A model generated the notes under the pieces. The model searched no databases and was not told the origin of the DNA. It was given only the letters and a program-made list of their open reading frames with translations. A DNA stretch of 64,000 nucleotides from positions 310,001 through 374,000 of the forward strand of contig JAHBSK010000003.1 in assembly GCA_019639175.1 (NCBI GenBank), given 5' to 3'. The DNA is from Acidobacteriota bacterium (GTDB lineage Bacteria; Acidobacteriota; Blastocatellia; Pyrinomonadales; Pyrinomonadaceae). Position numbers and translations under genes: made by a program. Below are positions 31,928 to 41,900 of the stretch, in pieces. The stretch's first letter is position 1. Every line of letters begins with the position of its first letter.

Positions 31928-33817
31928 CTATTGGCGGTCGATAAACCGGCGAAACCATAGTTCCATCATCAAAAGTGTCCATATCTGTGCCGTGTGGTCA
32001 CGTTCTCCTGAAAGGTGTTCATTTATATAGCGTTCGGTCGCGTCCGGCCTGACGATGCCGCGTTTTGCGGCCGTTTCGGAAAGCAGGACATCTTGGACAA
32101 GCGATCTCATTTCACCCCGGAACCAGCGACCGACCGGTACACCGAAACCCATTTTTTTTCTGTAAACAACTTCCGGCGGAACCAGCCTGGCTGCTGTCTT
32201 TTTTAGAAGATACTTTGTTTTTAGCCCTTTTATTTTAAGGCTTTCAGGTAAAGATGCCGCAAATTCGATCAGATTATGATCGAGAAATGGCGACCGAGCC
32301 TCGAGCGAATTTGCCATCGAGGCAATATCGACCTTTACTAACAGGTCATCAGGGAGATACGTCATCTGGTCTGTCAAAAGCGTTGTATCGACAATGCCTG
32401 AGCCGTTTGCGCGGGCGAACCATTTGCCGAGGAATACCAAAGCGTCCGTACCGTCAACAGTTTCTGCGAATTCATTTGTGTAAAGCCCAGCCTTGACGTC
32501 CGGTTTGAATGAGGACATCCAGCCCTGATAACGCTGTGACGGTGCGCCTTGTGCAGAGGCGATGAACCGTTTTATGTCGCGGGCAAAAGTGCGTCTTTTT
32601 TCGGACGTGGGCAAAAGGCCGGCCGGAAATTCGATGAACGGCTGCCTAAGAAAACCCGGCACACGTCGATATACGGAAGCAAGCTTCATCGCCAGATAGC
32701 GGTCGTATCCGGCAAAGCTTTCATCGCCGCCGTCACCGTTCAGGGCAACGGTGACGTGCTTTCTGGTTTCGCGAGAAACGTAATATGTCGGTATCGCGCT
32801 CGAATCGGCATACGGTTCGCCGTAATGCTCCACGAGCGTTGGAATTATTTCCTGCGCGTTCGGCTTTACGATGAATTCGTTATATTCGGCACCGACGTGT
32901 TCGGCCACGCGGCGTGCATATTTAAGTTCGCTAAAATCTTCTTCCTCAAAACCGATGGAAAACGTCTTTACCGGCTGTGAACTTTCCTGCGCCATCAGGG
33001 CAACGACCGTTGAGGAATCGACACCGCCCGAAAGAAACGCTCCGAGCGGCACGTCCGATATCATTCTCAAACGCGTCGATTCGCGAAGGATGCGAGTTGT
33101 TTCCTCTATTGCTTCTTCTTCGCTGATCTTTATTTTCTTGGAAAAATCCGGCAGCCAATAGCGTCTTGTCTCTATCTGGCCGTCTTTCCATTTCAGCCAA
33201 TGTCCCGGTTCCAGTTTGCGGATCTGTTTGAACGCCGTCAGCGGAGCCGGAACGCAAAGGTATGACAGATACGCATCTATGGCTTCGTGATCGACCTCGC
33301 GGGAAATGTCAGGATGTTCAAGTAATGCGCGAAACTCAGAACCAAATATCAGGTCGCCGTTCGGCTGATGCGAATAAAGCAGAGGTTTTTTGCCGACGCG
33401 GTCGCGGGCGATGAAAAGTTCCTTTTCGGCCTCGTCCCAGACGGCAAAAGCGAACATTCCTCTTAGAAATGTCAGGCAATCGACGCCGTGTTTGTCATAA
33501 AGATGAATTATCGCCTCAGTATCAGAATTTGTATAAAACCTGTGTCCGTCCTTTTCAAGATCTTTCCTTAATTCCTGATAGTTATATATCTCTCCGTTAA
33601 AGACTATCCATTTTGTGCGGTCGGCGTTATGGATCGGCTGTTTTCCGCTCGAAAGGTCGATGATCGAAAGCCGTCGCATCGCAAGGCCGACGTTGTCATT
33701 AACATAAAAACCATCGTCGTCCGGCCCGCGATGCAGTATCGCCCGGTTCATTCTTTCCAGCACCTTACGGCTGACGCCGACCGTGCCGTTATTGACTATC
33801 CCAACTATTCCGCACAT
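31928..33817 (-). CDS. asnB: Asparagine synthetase, glutamine-hydrolysing
   Basis: 629 residues. Cys2 of MCGIVGIVNN is the class II amidotransferase nucleophile, and RGPDDDGF and NGEIYNYQEL complete the glutaminase domain. The PP-loop SGGVDSSTVVALMA (near residue 264) belongs to the synthetase domain. Its place between glycosyltransferase and membrane-protein genes is typical of surface-polysaccharide loci, where AsnB homologues may amidate sugars or other precursors rather than free aspartate. The neighbouring genes favour this, but it remains inference. Confidence 0.92.
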   Translation of the reverse strand: MCGIVGIVNNGTVGVSRKVLERMNRAILHRGPDDDGFYVNDNVGLAMRRLSIIDLSSGKQPIHNADRTKWIVFNGEIYNYQELRKDLEKDGHRFYTNSDTEAIIHLYDKHGVDCLTFLRGMFAFAVWDEAEKELFIARDRVGKKPLLYSHQPNGDLIFGSEFRALLEHPDISREVDHEAIDAYLSYLCVPAPLTAFKQIRKLEPGHWLKWKDGQIETRRYWLPDFSKKIKISEEEAIEETTRILRESTRLRMISDVPLGAFLSGGVDSSTVVALMAQESSQPVKTFSIGFEEEDFSELKYARRVAEHVGAEYNEFIVKPNAQEIIPTLVEHYGEPYADSSAIPTYYVSRETRKHVTVALNGDGGDESFAGYDRYLAMKLASVYRRVPGFLRQPFIEFPAGLLPTSEKRRTFARDIKRFIASAQGAPSQRYQGWMSSFKPDVKAGLYTNEFAETVDGTDALVFLGKWFARANGSGIVDTTLLTDQMTYLPDDLLVKVDIASMANSLEARSPFLDHNLIEFAASLPESLKIKGLKTKYLLKKTAARLVPPEVVYRKKMGFGVPVGRWFRGEMRSLVQDVLLSETAAKRGIVRPDATERYINEHLSGERDHTAQIWTLLMMELWFRRFIDRQ

Positions 33818-33880
33818 TCTTATGTTCGATTGTAACCGATTGTTTGTTCAAGGTCTTGTGAGGGGGAAATGTTGAGCCGT

Positions 33881-35230
33881 TTAGGTGTTAAAACGTGTGT
33901 CGTGGGTCAGCTTTGCCTGTTCGCGCATAACGATCTCGCGGTTCTCGCGGCGCTCCTTGACGAGCGTCCAGCCGACCGCGGCGATCATAAAAAGAAACAC
34001 CTGTATCTGGATCCGCTGGCGGTAGATCATTCCCGTATTGCCCTGAAACAGCGAGTATGCAAGCGACAGCATCAACACAAAAAGAAGTATCGGCAGAGCT
34101 TCTTTTAGCCGGTGGCGGATCGTGTAAACAAGGCCCATTACAATAAATGGAATGGTCGCCCACCATATCAGCAGATCGGGCAAAGTTATGAACTGGTGAA
34201 TGCTTCTAAATTCCCAGGGAAACGGCGAGAACATCAGATAAGTAAGCCCGACCGGCATTGCCATGACCGCGCCTTCGGTGGTGGAAACATCTATGTCCTC
34301 GCCAAAGCCGGATCCTGCATCTCGTGAAAGAGCATCGCGTGTCATCTGAATGCGTTCGAGTTGGCCGTATTCACTAAGATTCATACTGGCCGTTCTCATT
34401 ACCCCAAAATATGTCAGGCCAAACGCGATCACGACCAGTGCGGCGGTCCGCCGCAGCATTGAGTTGTTCGTTGTCCCCGAACCGACCACAAAGCTGCCCG
34501 CCACAGCAGCGGCGATCATATAAAAGATATAGAATCGCAGGGCCATGACACCCGCCATTGATGCCATAAGTACCGCAACATCCAGCCAGTTGAACCGTTC
34601 CTGAAGCCGCATCACCATATAGATCGCCAGCACCAGCAAAAAGGCGATCAGTCCGTCTTTCAAAAGCTGGCCCGACCACAATATGAACGCCGGAACCACC
34701 GCCAAGGCGATGCCCGTGTACCGAGCAACATCGCGGTTTTTGAAAACCTTCAACGAACAAAGATATGCCAACGGCGGCGTCGCCGCCCCAAACACCGCAC
34801 ACGCCGACTGCGCCGCAAAGATATTCGGCCCGATAACGTAATAAAGCCCCGCCACCAGATAATTCATCCCCCAATTCGCACCGCTTCTTAGAAGGGCGAA
34901 CTGCACAACCGGATCACTAAAAAGGCGAGTTCCATTCCAATATTCGATTAGCCATACCGCTACCTGATCATAACCATTGGCATCAGGGCCTGCCAAGGAA
35001 CGTAAATTTAGAATTTCTATAAAAATACCTAATGAGAGTCGGGCAACGAGGGCAATTAGAAATATATCTGTAAGAAACTCATGATCTGTTGATATTTTTC
35101 TGAACACTAACAAAAACGGCGAAGCTAATAAAAGAACCAAGATCAATGCGATTGCCCCATTAGGGAAATCAATAGCAGACATGGTTACCGCTATGATTGC
35201 TGTAAAAATTAAAGTCCAGCTTCTAAGCAT
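33881..35230 (-). CDS. Polytopic membrane protein of the polysaccharide locus (glycosyltransferase-39-like or polymerase candidate)
   Basis: 449 residues with about ten hydrophobic segments. An acidic loop after the third helix (AGPDANGYDQVAVWLIEYWN) contains paired Asp residues, and a FILWSGQLLKDGLIAFLLVL block follows. That resembles ArnT/GT39-like or Wzy-like membrane enzymes. No decisive motif was recognised. With the other O-antigen_lig-type protein in the cluster, one of the two is probably the polymerase. Confidence 0.65.
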   Translation of the reverse strand: MLRSWTLIFTAIIAVTMSAIDFPNGAIALILVLLLASPFLLVFRKISTDHEFLTDIFLIALVARLSLGIFIEILNLRSLAGPDANGYDQVAVWLIEYWNGTRLFSDPVVQFALLRSGANWGMNYLVAGLYYVIGPNIFAAQSACAVFGAATPPLAYLCSLKVFKNRDVARYTGIALAVVPAFILWSGQLLKDGLIAFLLVLAIYMVMRLQERFNWLDVAVLMASMAGVMALRFYIFYMIAAAVAGSFVVGSGTTNNSMLRRTAALVVIAFGLTYFGVMRTASMNLSEYGQLERIQMTRDALSRDAGSGFGEDIDVSTTEGAVMAMPVGLTYLMFSPFPWEFRSIHQFITLPDLLIWWATIPFIVMGLVYTIRHRLKEALPILLFVLMLSLAYSLFQGNTGMIYRQRIQIQVFLFMIAAVGWTLVKERRENREIVMREQAKLTHDTRFNT

Positions 35231-35248
35231 TTGAGTTGATCACCTATT

Positions 35249-35926
35249 TTACTTCACAAGATCTGGGTACACGGTTTGATACATTTGGACAGTTTGTAAG
35301 ATTGAGAATTTGTCGGTAACTGTTTCCTTAGCATTCTTTGCCAAATTTATACGTAATGCATTGTCCGTTATTACCAGAGAAATAAGGTCTTTAAGTTCAT
35401 ACTCATTACCATATTCAAACAGCATACCATTTTTATTATGGGTGATTATATCAGGCACTCCACCTACATTCGTTGCAATTACACACAAGCCAGCAGCCAT
35501 TGCTTCAAGAATAGCTATACCGAACGGTTCTGATTCTGAAGAATGGATATAAATGTCACTATCTAGAAGAAATTCAGGCACGTTTTTTACATAACCTCGC
35601 AAATGGACGTTTTGCTCTAGATTCAAGTCTTTTATTATCGCTTCCAATTTCGGGCGTTCAGGGCCTTCTCCCGCAATATGCAGTTCGATGTTCTTATCCG
35701 TATACAGCACATTCGCAATGGATCTGATCAAAAATTCGTGCCCTTTTCTTTTGTGAAGATTCCCAACAGATGCTATTTTCAGGCTTTTGTTTTGAGTAGA
35801 AAAGGCCAATGCCGGACTGTAATTACTGTATGGAGTTAGGTCTATGCCGTTATGAGTTATGATTATACGGTCAGGTGATATACCTTGAGATCTCAACTCT
35901 GAGCGTACGATATTTGAGATGGCCAA
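35249..35926 (-). pseudogene. GT4 glycosyltransferase, C-terminal part of a frameshifted gene
   Basis: 225 residues as an open frame. It carries the whole C-terminal GT-B half: ITHNGIDLTPYSNY, ASVGNLHKRKGHEFLIRSI and the EX7E-type site SESEPFGIAILEAMAAGLCV. Upstream of its first Met the frame continues in the right sense (DKFATKQADRVLAIS) up to a run of nine A at 35961-35969. One extra base there would join it to the N-terminal part at 35893-36366. The region is A+T-rich. Confidence 0.8.
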
Positions 35927-36366
35927 GACACGATCAGCTTGTTTTGTTGCAAATTTATCGAAAAAAAAAGCAACTTACGGTCTGACACCAGATCCTCCGT
36001 GTAGTGTTTTGTAACAGCAACTTTCAAACTGGGTATAGTAGAGGCGACCGCTGCTCCGATAATGGTGGCATGCAGCAGGTGTGAGTGAAGTATGTCAATA
36101 TTGTTTTGGACTATCAGTTTTCGTAAACGCAGGATCAGAGAAGGCAAAGAAAAAATACTTTTGCCGGAAAAAGAGTGTACATTTACCCCCTTTGAACGCA
36201 AGGATCTTTCAAAAATACCGTTTACGGGATCCTCGCTAAAAATATTGCAATAAGAAACATCGAACAGATCGGGATCATATTTATCCGCCATGTCGATAAG
36301 CAATTTTTCCGCTCCGCCAAGGCCTTTCGGTGTGCTGGTCAAGTGAAGAACTTTTATTCGTTTCAT
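35893..36366 (-). pseudogene. GT4 glycosyltransferase, N-terminal part of a frameshifted gene
   Basis: 157 residues. The first about 132 form a normal GT4 N-terminus: KVLHLTSTPKGLGGAEKLL and DILHSHLLHATIIGAAVAS. After DRKLLFF the frame is lost at a poly-T tract on the coding strand (nine T) and the last residues (SINLQQNKLIVSWPSQ) are out of frame. On the coding strand the run T TTT TTT could support -1 ribosomal slippage, which would restore the full-length enzyme. A one-base deletion or a sequencing error would look the same. Its start overlaps the upstream GT4 gene by 4 bp. Confidence 0.8.
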
Positions 36367-37538
36367 GTACGATCAGATATAATGTAGATATATTCGGTCA
36401 AATATTTCTCAGTCATTCTCTCTACGGTAAGCTCTTCTTCCGCAAGCGAACGGGCATTTTCCCCAAGCCGTTCGGCAGTTTCCTGCTCGGAAAAAACCCG
36501 TATCAGATGTTCAGCCAACCTTTCGCTACCACCTACAGGAAACAATAGACTGTTGACATCGTGTATGCAAATCTCGCGGTTTGCTCCAATATCGCTGGCA
36601 ATGATAGTTGATCCGCAGGCAAAAGCCTCTACCAGCGAATTAGACATGCCCTCTGAACGCGAAGGGAGAATGAAAGCGTCCGCAGCAATCAGATAATCTT
36701 TTGGATTGGGAACGAATCCTTTGAATACAACATTGCTTTCCAAACCAAGATCCGTCACTTGTTTTCGCAATGAGTCCTCAACATTCCGAAATGCTCCGCC
36801 CTCACCTAATAATAAAAGTATGGCGTCAGGAAAAGGTTCTGTTACCTGCTTCCATGCATTTATCAATGAATCTAGACATTTTTCCTCGCTCAATCTACCT
36901 GTAAATATGCCGATCTTTACATTGGGAATATCCAATCTATTCTTAAATGTAAGCTTGTCCGCAGATGAGTAGGCGACCTCAGAGGGAATATCTGTTGAAT
37001 TATGTATGACCGTGATATTTTCTGAAGAAATACCAATGCCGGTCAATTCACTTTTCATTTCCTCAGTTAAGGCCACAAACCTTGTCACATATTTTATAAG
37101 CCTTATTCTCAACCCCGACAGAGGCATACGTCTTATCTCATTAGCCTCGCCTATCGCACCTCCGGACGTAATGCGTGTCAAGATCGGTTTGCGTGTAAAA
37201 AAACCGGCGATAACCGCTGTCATCGTTGGGCCGAACATCTGCTGGCAATGAACGACCTCGTATTTCTTTCTATTCTTGATGAGCCAAAAGAATGTATCAG
37301 CCAAATAAAGAATGCCGTTAACAGCAAGTGAGTTTCCTACAACGGGTGAGCGGTGAAATATCGTTCCGTTTACAATCTCATTGGCGGGAAGGCCATGATA
37401 GTTTCTGGTACATACAAAGGTTTTAATGCCGCGAGCATTCAGCTGCCCCAAAAGCAGCTTGGAATTCTTCTGAATACCGCCTGTCGGAGCATCTATATTT
37501 GTAACGAGCATGCACACTGCTTTGAGGCCTTTCGTCAT
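36363..37538 (-). CDS. GT4 family glycosyltransferase
   Basis: 391 residues. The N-terminal half begins MLVTNIDAPTGGIQKNSKLL. The C-terminal half has IFTGRLSEEKCLDSLINAW and the EX7E motif region PSRSEGMSNSLVEAFACGST. No signal peptide. It overlaps the next gene by 4 bp, so both are co-translated. It acts in repeat-unit assembly; donor and acceptor are unknown. Confidence 0.9.
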   Translation of the reverse strand: MTKGLKAVCMLVTNIDAPTGGIQKNSKLLLGQLNARGIKTFVCTRNYHGLPANEIVNGTIFHRSPVVGNSLAVNGILYLADTFFWLIKNRKKYEVVHCQQMFGPTMTAVIAGFFTRKPILTRITSGGAIGEANEIRRMPLSGLRIRLIKYVTRFVALTEEMKSELTGIGISSENITVIHNSTDIPSEVAYSSADKLTFKNRLDIPNVKIGIFTGRLSEEKCLDSLINAWKQVTEPFPDAILLLLGEGGAFRNVEDSLRKQVTDLGLESNVVFKGFVPNPKDYLIAADAFILPSRSEGMSNSLVEAFACGSTIIASDIGANREICIHDVNSLLFPVGGSERLAEHLIRVFSEQETAERLGENARSLAEEELTVERMTEKYLTEYIYIISDRT

Positions 37539-37552
37539 TATTCAATAAATGG

Positions 37553-38494
37553 TCAGTTGGAAAGCTTACTTCTGAGCCTAGATATCTTATTGCCTGTAAG
37601 GAGACGAAGGATCGTATAGGCATAACGGGGATCAAATATTATTGAGGGAACCATTGAAACTGCTCTCTTAAGTTCTGATATTGAGCGACGCCGCTCTTTT
37701 ACAGAACAATAATTTATTGCGTTAACGAGGGCAATGTTAGCTTTTCTATAGATCAATATCTTTTTTTGTTCATTTGACAGCAGCTGCGATGTTTCAAGAA
37801 GACGAACGGAACAGTTCATCGAGCGTTCCATACCTTCCGGATTGCTCATGGTGTTGGCTTCGTGGGTTCGGATCTTCACAAAGGCCACAGGATTATAGGC
37901 AAACTCTGTGATCGTAGAAAGCCTGACCCAAAACTCCCAATCTTCAGAGCCTGAAAGCTCTCTGTCCTCATTGAAACCACCTATCTCTCGTGCTTTATCG
38001 GTAAGGATAAGGTGTGCTCCGATCTTAACAAAGTTTTCGCGTAAGATATTGCTAGTGACCTCACCGCTATGTCGGCCCGCATTTAACTTCTTGAGATAAT
38101 TGCCCTCACTGTCTATCTGAAGAGCATCGGTATAAACCACTCCGACATTTGGCCTGGCTTCAATAAACTCTACGTCAGCCGCCAGTTTTTCCGGCAGCCA
38201 CAGGTCATCCGAATCAAGAAACGAGATGTACTCGCCTTTTGCAAGCCGCAGCCCATGATTTCTTGAAGCCCCACGTTCAGAATTTTGCTGATAAACATAC
38301 TGAACTTGCGGTACATATCTTTCAACAATTTCTTTAGTGTTGTCAGTTGAACCATCATCAATAACAATGATCTCTCTATTTTGATAGGTCTGGATCAAAA
38401 GACTTTCTATAGTCTCCGCTATATAGTCAGCTCGGTTATATGAAGGCACTACAATTGTTACCAAAGGTTGCTTGGTATAGTGTTTATCGGTCAT
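37553..38494 (-). CDS. GT2 family glycosyltransferase
   Basis: 313 residues with a GT-A fold. VTIVVPSYNRADYIAETIES opens the nucleotide-binding part. The DXD-type metal motif is FLDSDDLWLPE (near residue 95), and an acceptor-side ED motif is at GSEDWEFWVRL. No membrane segment. Fourteen bases separate it from the GT4 gene downstream. Sugar specificity cannot be assigned. Confidence 0.9.
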   Translation of the reverse strand: MTDKHYTKQPLVTIVVPSYNRADYIAETIESLLIQTYQNREIIVIDDGSTDNTKEIVERYVPQVQYVYQQNSERGASRNHGLRLAKGEYISFLDSDDLWLPEKLAADVEFIEARPNVGVVYTDALQIDSEGNYLKKLNAGRHSGEVTSNILRENFVKIGAHLILTDKAREIGGFNEDRELSGSEDWEFWVRLSTITEFAYNPVAFVKIRTHEANTMSNPEGMERSMNCSVRLLETSQLLSNEQKKILIYRKANIALVNAINYCSVKERRRSISELKRAVSMVPSIIFDPRYAYTILRLLTGNKISRLRSKLSN

Positions 38495-38500
38495 CCCAAT

Positions 38501-39298
38501 TCATTCCTTATTAGACCTTCTTGCACAAAAGCTACCCGTGCCATTTCCAAAGTCCTCAAAATGTGTTATCTCAAACCCATTTTCCATCAGGAATGAACAT
38601 AAAGCTTTCCCATTCTTTTTTTCTGTGTCAATTTCATGAAACTCACCTACGATCTTCTCGATCTTTTTCAAAGAATTGTCTGACGCAGGATAGAAGACAT
38701 CATATTCACTCCCTTCACAATCAATTTTCAGGAGATTGCAGATGCTGATCTTACTTAACACTTCGTCCAAGGTCACACACTCAATATCGACTTCATCTAC
38801 ATGGTCGTGGTCATGGTCAATATTGAGTGAATGGCCAACCCAAGCATCAGAAATGTAAAGAGTCTTGTTTCCGCCCTCACCTGAGACAGCCTTCCTAAAT
38901 ACCTTTACGTTAGGGAGGCCATTCGCCATGACATTCTTTTCCAACCAGTTTGCATTGGAAGGAAACGGTTCGAAAGAGAGTACTCTGACGTTGTCTGCGA
39001 CGGTGGCCGCAAAAATACTGAAAACACCAATATTCGCTCCAATATCTAGAACCGTGTCATTTGGCAGGATTTTGTAATTTGCAGGAGAGTACATTTCCTC
39101 AACCCATACTTCGTGGAAAAGCATTTCAAGTCTAATTTCAGGGGGGCTTTCGATCACCAGACCATTGCGAAACCTTAGTATTGCAAAGTCACGCCCCTTC
39201 AACTTACTTGACAATACTTCCATCCAGTTCTTAAGAAGGGAAATTATATATATATCGTCCCGAGTTCTTTTTGGCAGCCGGGTTAGTTTCTTCAACAT
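38501..39298 (-). CDS. FkbM family methyltransferase
   Basis: 265 residues. The SAM site is VLDIGANIGVFSIFA, and downstream motifs are SFEPFPSNANWLEKNV and LLKIDCEGSEYDVFYP, all typical of FkbM-type O-methyltransferases in polysaccharide loci. Expected to methylate a hydroxyl of the glycan. It lies 6 bp before the GT2 gene in the transcription order. Confidence 0.88.
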   Translation of the reverse strand: MLKKLTRLPKRTRDDIYIISLLKNWMEVLSSKLKGRDFAILRFRNGLVIESPPEIRLEMLFHEVWVEEMYSPANYKILPNDTVLDIGANIGVFSIFAATVADNVRVLSFEPFPSNANWLEKNVMANGLPNVKVFRKAVSGEGGNKTLYISDAWVGHSLNIDHDHDHVDEVDIECVTLDEVLSKISICNLLKIDCEGSEYDVFYPASDNSLKKIEKIVGEFHEIDTEKKNGKALCSFLMENGFEITHFEDFGNGTGSFCARRSNKE

Positions 39299-39359
39299 AA
39301 ACTCTTATCTCTATCCATTATACACCACTCAGATTTATATCCCTAAAAACCTTGATTCA

Positions 39360-40871
39360 CTAACGCGTCTGAAGCAATAACCTGCTCAGAGAATCAATTG
39401 CCTGAAGAGCTGCCCTCTGCATTGATATAGCCGGAATGATGGCCACAGCAAAGAATACTGCCACACTTATCCAGAGCGACTTAAAAACCAAGACCGAAAT
39501 GATTGAGACTAGGGTTGGAAACATTGCTACTAATAATGCTTTCCACTGAACAGTTACTCTGGTTCCACAAAGGAGAATTACCGTAAACGTCATAGTAGCT
39601 ACCGAGAAAAAAGTGGCAATAGCACATCCCATCAGTCCATATTTTGGAATCAGCAGGAAATTGAGTGAAATATTTACAATTGCAGCCAAAACTGACGCAG
39701 CTGTGGAAAAATGAGTTGTTGATATCGCATTTGAGAAAGATTGATATCCGAACATCATGGGCGCGGAAATGCCGCTACTAAGTAATAGGATAAAGAGTGG
39801 GTCAATACTTGGACGAAAAACATCACCAAAAACCAAAGGCAGCAGCATAGCTGAAGTCGCAGCTATGAGAACACATATCCCGGACCATAGAAACGAAACA
39901 AAAGGCAATACTTGATCAAGATATTTACTAACCATTTCTGCCATTCCATCAGCTCTTAAACTGACGAACATGGAAAGTAAAAGTGTGTTGGCCAAAATCG
40001 TCAACTGCAACACCATTCCGTTGATCTGAGCGGCAACCGCATAGATGCCCAGATCACTTGTTGAAAGATATCTGGTAATAAAAACAGCATCTAACTGGCT
40101 GGTGGTCAAATATCCCACGATGGCTACTGGTACAAGCGGAATGGAGAAACGCAATATGATGCGAAGATGGTTGAGGTCAAAAAGATTTCTTATCTCTATG
40201 AAAGGGGTCAAATACAATACAGCTACCCCCGTTACGACGAGCGGAGACAAGATGTAGCACCACAATGCTCTTTCCCAAGTGAGTGAACCAAACACAACCA
40301 AGCAAAGTAGAGAGGCAAAAACGAGCATCCGCTCAGCAGTTAGTAATCCTCCTTGCAATCTATGTAATTTCACACCTTGCAACGCATATTGAACGTGCAT
40401 CCATAGTGAACTTGTGACCAAGTGGATAACTATCAGCCAGCTTGATCCTAATGGAATCTTTAACCAGTTGGAAACGTGCCCAAGCCACAATCCGGCGGCA
40501 AGCAGTATAAGTGTAAGGTTGGAAATATATATAAGTGATCGTGCCCAAAAAAAACGAGTGATCTTCCCGGTTTGAACAAACTCCTCTATTCCAAAGCGTG
40601 CTAGTGCGGAACTGGACCAGTTGAGAAATATCTGCACCATCTGTGATGCTGCTATGAAGGCCACTACTCCTCCATATCCCTCAGTGCCGATATACTGGGT
40701 AAGGAACCAAACTCCGGCAAAAGAGAACAATGCAGTTCCAATGTGAGTTAAAAGAAGAGAAAGATAATTACTACCAGCATTATTAATATCCCAACGAGCG
40801 GATCGCCTACCGACATTTTTGTCAGTATCATTGGATCGGTTGTTATCGACAGGTGAGATTTCTGGTGTCAC
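39360..40871 (-). CDS. Polysaccharide flippase (Wzx/MATE-like)
   Basis: 503 residues with about twelve to fourteen hydrophobic helices. GTALFSFAGVWFLTQYIGTE and FSIPLVPVAIVGYLTTSQLD match the oligosaccharide flippase (Polysacc_synt) family. It probably moves the lipid-linked repeat unit across the inner membrane. It is the first gene of the minus-strand cluster, so its upstream gap (40872-40930) may hold the cluster promoter; no clear -35/-10 pair was seen. Confidence 0.85.
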   Translation of the reverse strand: MTPEISPVDNNRSNDTDKNVGRRSARWDINNAGSNYLSLLLTHIGTALFSFAGVWFLTQYIGTEGYGGVVAFIAASQMVQIFLNWSSSALARFGIEEFVQTGKITRFFWARSLIYISNLTLILLAAGLWLGHVSNWLKIPLGSSWLIVIHLVTSSLWMHVQYALQGVKLHRLQGGLLTAERMLVFASLLCLVVFGSLTWERALWCYILSPLVVTGVAVLYLTPFIEIRNLFDLNHLRIILRFSIPLVPVAIVGYLTTSQLDAVFITRYLSTSDLGIYAVAAQINGMVLQLTILANTLLLSMFVSLRADGMAEMVSKYLDQVLPFVSFLWSGICVLIAATSAMLLPLVFGDVFRPSIDPLFILLLSSGISAPMMFGYQSFSNAISTTHFSTAASVLAAIVNISLNFLLIPKYGLMGCAIATFFSVATMTFTVILLCGTRVTVQWKALLVAMFPTLVSIISVLVFKSLWISVAVFFAVAIIPAISMQRAALQAIDSLSRLLLQTR

Positions 40872-40930
40872 GTGAGCAAGTTTATTGATTAAACGGGATC
40901 GGTGTCAATGCGGTCGTTCCAAAGGAGGCA

Positions 40931-41287
40931 TTACATTGTCTGGCCGAGGGTTAGGAGGTTGTTGTCGGGGTCGAGGATGGAGAATTCGCGTTGGCCCCAG
41001 GGTTTGGTTTGGAGCGGGCCGTTTGGGTGGATGGGAACGCCGGAGGCGATAAATGTGTTGTACACGTCGTCTATCGCGTTCGTGCGGATATACACCTGGC
41101 CGTAGTTTTGTTTTGGGTCAAGCTCGCGAAACAGGAAAAAGTGTATCTGAACGTCGTCCTTTTGGACCATCAGATATTCGGCATGTTCATCGCTGCCAAA
41201 TTGCTCAAAACCGAGCGTGTTCAGATAAAAATCCTTCGTAACGGCCCTGTCACGCATCGGCAGTTTTGGGCAGATCGAATTCAGCAT
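40931..41287 (-). CDS. VOC (glyoxalase/bleomycin-resistance-like) family protein
   Basis: 118 residues. Opening 'MLNSICPKLPMRDRAVTKDF' plus YLNTLGFEQFGSDEHAEYLM is the first beta-alpha-beta-beta-beta module. The second ends GQREFSILDPDNNLLTLGQ, where the Glu/His metal-ligand position is typical. Small VOC proteins serve as lyases, dioxygenases or drug-binding proteins; which one cannot be told here. Confidence 0.85.
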   Translation of the reverse strand: MLNSICPKLPMRDRAVTKDFYLNTLGFEQFGSDEHAEYLMVQKDDVQIHFFLFRELDPKQNYGQVYIRTNAIDDVYNTFIASGVPIHPNGPLQTKPWGQREFSILDPDNNLLTLGQTM

Positions 41288-41398
41288 AAGCGTTTTTATA
41301 AAGCGTTCTTAAAAGATCGTTCCCGATATGCCCATGGATAAATTAAAGGTATATCAGACCGGAAAATAAAGCCGAAATGCAAGATACGCCGTAATGCG

Positions 41399-41764
41399 TC
41401 AGGCGGTGCGCAGGATCTTTTCCATCTTGCGGCCTTTTGCCAGTTCGTCCACCAGTTTGTCCAAATACCTGACCTGCTGTGTCAGCGGATTTTCGATCTC
41501 TTCCACACGATAACCGCATATCACGCCGGTGATGAGGTGCGCGTTCGGGTTTAATTTCGCCGCTTTGAAAAAATCCTCAAACGTCGCCTTGTCGTCGATC
41601 AGCTTTTGCAGCTTCTTATCGTCAAAACCCGTCAGCCATTCAATGACCTCGCGCAACTCCTCCACCGTCCTGCCTTTCTTCTCAACCTTGGTGACGTAAT
41701 GCGGATAAACCGAAGCAAATGTCATCTTCGCTATCCGCTCATCATGATGGCTTGTGTCTGTCAT
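41399..41764 (-). CDS. DUF2200 domain protein
   Basis: 121 residues. The block '[20 protein letters not shown]' with [18 protein letters not shown] and [33 protein letters not shown] matches the DUF2200 family, small cytoplasmic proteins of unknown function found widely in bacteria. The gene stands alone. Confidence 0.85.
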   Translation of the reverse strand: MTDTSHHDERIAKMTFASVYPHYVTKVEKKGRTVEELREVIEWLTGFDDKKLQKLIDDKATFEDFFKAAKLNPNAHLITGVICGYRVEEIENPLTQQVRYLDKLVDELAKGRKMEKILRTA

Positions 41765-41852
41765 ATTAAGTTTTGTTTCTGTTCGATCTTAAATACTTAA
41801 TGTCCAGATATATGTTAGCTTACCCACATTCTACCGTGAACTTAAAAAAACC

Positions 41853-41900
41853 ACTTAAGTTAAAGGACGGTTATAAACTTAAGTTAAAGGACGGTTATAA
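41853..41900. repeat. Perfect tandem duplication, 24 bp twice
   Basis: acttaagttaaaggacggtt plus ataa at 41853-41876 is repeated exactly at 41877-41900. A 35-codon open frame (MLAYPHSTV...) starting about 41813 reads through it as two copies of KLKLKDGY. No support for that frame being a gene. The 41901-42069 stretch before the IS element is A+T-rich and shows nothing else. Confidence 0.75.

Noticed and set aside
26155..40871. Exosortase/PEP-CTERM polysaccharide system suggested by AsnB
   Set aside because: No exosortase, PEP-CTERM protein or associated GNAT/chain-length genes are visible in the window.
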